A stretch of 64,000 nucleotides of DNA, from NCBI RefSeq assembly GCF_027853245.1, contig NZ_JAPTZM010000003.1. One strand, given 5' to 3'. The position numbers and the translations under genes are program-made. The notes beneath the pieces are model-generated. The model ran no database searches, was not told where the DNA came from, and saw only the letters and a list, made by a program, of their open reading frames with translations. The DNA is from Atlantibacter subterraneus (GTDB lineage Bacteria; Pseudomonadota; Gammaproteobacteria; Enterobacterales; Enterobacteriaceae). This document shows positions 62,953-64,000 of the stretch, piece by piece (position 1 is the stretch's first letter; each line of letters begins with the position of its first letter).

Positions 62953-63605
62953 GAGGCACCCCGCTCAGCCATGGTTTTCAGGCCGCTGGAGATCGCGAAT
63001 TCCGCTTCAGTACGGGCGCGCACGGTGTCAACGTCAACGCCGGGCGCGGTTTCGATCAGCCACATTTTACCGTCGATAAACTCAAATACCGCCAGCTCGG
63101 TGACCAGCATATTCACCGCATGCTGAGCGGTGAGCGGCATGGTGCAGCGGCGCAGGATCTTGGCTGACCCGTCTTTGGCACAGTGTTCCATGGCGATAAT
63201 CACTTTGCGTGCGCCGGTCACCAGGTCCATCGCGCCGCCCATGCCGGGCACCATTTTGCCAGGCACCACCCAGTTCGCCAGGTTGGCCTCCTGATCCACC
63301 TGCAATCCGCCCAGCACGCAGGCGTCCACATGGCCGCCGCGGATCAGGGCAAAGGACATGGCGCTGTCGAATATCGCCGCGCCCGGCAGAATACCGCACG
63401 GCTGCCCGCCAGCATTCACCAGGTCCGGGTGCTGCTCGGTCACCGGGCCGAGGCCGAGAAAGCCGTTCTCCGATTGCAGCGTGATATGCACATCCGCAGG
63501 GAGATAGTTAGCGACCAGAGTGGGCAAACCAATCCCCAGGTTGACGATATCGCCGTCGTTGAGTTCCTGCGCCACGCGGCGCGCAATACGTTGTTTAGCA
63601 TCCAT
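62949..63605 (-). CDS. atoA: Acetate CoA-transferase beta subunit
   Basis: The catalytic subunit of the AtoDA CoA-transferase that activates acetoacetate using acetyl-CoA. In 218 residues, the active-site glutamate is Glu46 in the SENG motif, followed by GLGP. The loop DLGIGLPTLVAN-like NLGIGLPTLVANYLP is typical of the SCOT beta fold. It is 2 bp from the end of atoD. Confidence 0.96.
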   Translation of the reverse strand: MDAKQRIARRVAQELNDGDIVNLGIGLPTLVANYLPADVHITLQSENGFLGLGPVTEQHPDLVNAGGQPCGILPGAAIFDSAMSFALIRGGHVDACVLGGLQVDQEANLANWVVPGKMVPGMGGAMDLVTGARKVIIAMEHCAKDGSAKILRRCTMPLTAQHAVNMLVTELAVFEFIDGKMWLIETAPGVDVDTVRARTEAEFAISSGLKTMAERGAS

Positions 63606-63607
63606 GA

Positions 63608-64000
63608 TTAAGCTTCCTGGCTGATGATATGGTCGATAACCGCGCCTGGCGTGACGACGTGGTCAGGGGCGATAGCGCCGACCGGAACGATTTCGTCGGC
63701 TTCCACCAGGGTGATATCCGCCGCGAGGGCAATAAGCGGGTTGAAGTTGCGCGCGCTGAGTTGATAGGTGAGATTGCCGAGGGCATCGGCCTGATGAGCG
63801 CGGATCAGCGCCAGGTCGGCACGCAGCGGCAGCTCGACTAAATATTTTTTGCCGTCGAGGGTAAGCGTTTGTTTACCTTCCTCCACCACGGTGCCGACGC
63901 CGGTGGGCGTCAACACGCCGCCAAGGCCCGCGCCGCCGCAGCGGATCTGCTCAATCAGCGTGCCCTGTGGCACCAGCACCACCTCCATTTCGCCCGCGAT
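63608..64000 (-). CDS. atoD: Acetate CoA-transferase alpha subunit (5' end outside window)
   Basis: The C-terminal 130 residues of AtoD are visible, beginning in IAGEMEVVLVPQGT and containing the SCOT alpha signature IEQIRCGGAGLGGVLTPTGVGT. The full E. coli protein is 220 residues, so about 90 residues and the start codon lie past 64000. The ATG at 63988 is internal and not the start. It forms the CoA-transferase with AtoA, and the frame is intact to the stop. Confidence 0.95.
   Translation of the reverse strand: MAGEMEVVLVPQGTLIEQIRCGGAGLGGVLTPTGVGTVVEEGKQTLTLDGKKYLVELPLRADLALIRAHQADALGNLTYQLSARNFNPLIALAADITLVEADEIVPVGAIAPDHVVTPGAVIDHIISQEA

Overview
This is a chromosomal, core-genome window from a member of the Enterobacteriaceae. 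Almost every gene is recognisable by its protein sequence, and the order follows the E. coli K-12 50-52 min region in long collinear blocks (pta-ackA-yfbVUTSR-alaA-lrhA-nuo; rbn-elaAB-men; nudI-yfaZ-yfaY-rhm; glp; yfaE-nrdBA; ubiG; gyrA). Protein divergence, a clade-3 catalase gene and several missing K-12 segments argue against E. coli itself; a relative such as Klebsiella, Enterobacter, Kosakonia or Lelliottia fits better, but the sequence seen here does not settle the genus. I saw no phage, plasmid, transposase, rRNA, tRNA or CRISPR.

Layout. 1-4413: 3' part of the transporter gene yfcC, then the acetate pathway genes pta and ackA (minus strand). 4744-8403: yfbV, yfbU, yfbT, yfbS (plus). 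8406-10298: 5'-nucleotidase yfbR and alanine aminotransferase alaA (minus). 11282-12214: the regulator lrhA behind a leader of nearly 1 kb. 12694-27948: an unannotated 45-codon leader ORF overlapping nuoA, then the whole complex I operon nuoA-N with fused nuoCD and an imperfect palindromic repeat between nuoL and nuoM. 28081-31477: VWA lipoprotein yfbK, RNase BN, elaA, elaB. 31593-38590: menaquinone genes menF-D-H-B-C-E. 38592-42655: nudI, a monofunctional catalase, yfaZ and the CinA-like yfaY. 42854-47017: L-rhamnonate catabolism rhmR-D-T-A. 47055-52729: anaerobic glycerol-3-phosphate dehydrogenase glpABC divergent from glpT. 52768-56494: class Ia ribonucleotide reductase nrdA-nrdB with its ferredoxin yfaE. 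56843-60372: ubiG divergent from gyrA. 60421-64000: acetoacetate catabolism atoD(partial)-A-E-B.

How the genes fit together. Much of the window is central and respiratory metabolism. NADH is oxidised by complex I, quinones are made by the men genes and ubiG, glycerol-3-phosphate is imported by GlpT and oxidised anaerobically by GlpABC, acetyl-CoA is drained through Pta-AckA, and acetoacetate and rhamnonate feed carbon in. LrhA, beside nuo, is a known regulator of motility and RpoS in E. coli.

The most interesting unexplained items are regulatory: the leader ORF whose stop codon overlaps the nuoA start, a 13-bp RNA stem that covers part of the yfbU Shine-Dalgarno sequence, a uORF plus terminator-like hairpin in the lrhA leader, and a perfect 26-bp palindrome after elaB. 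Comparison with K-12 gene order (from memory) also points to absence of the ais-arn-pmrD block at the menE/nudI junction, of glpQ-inaA after glpT, and of the genes normally between gyrA and ato.
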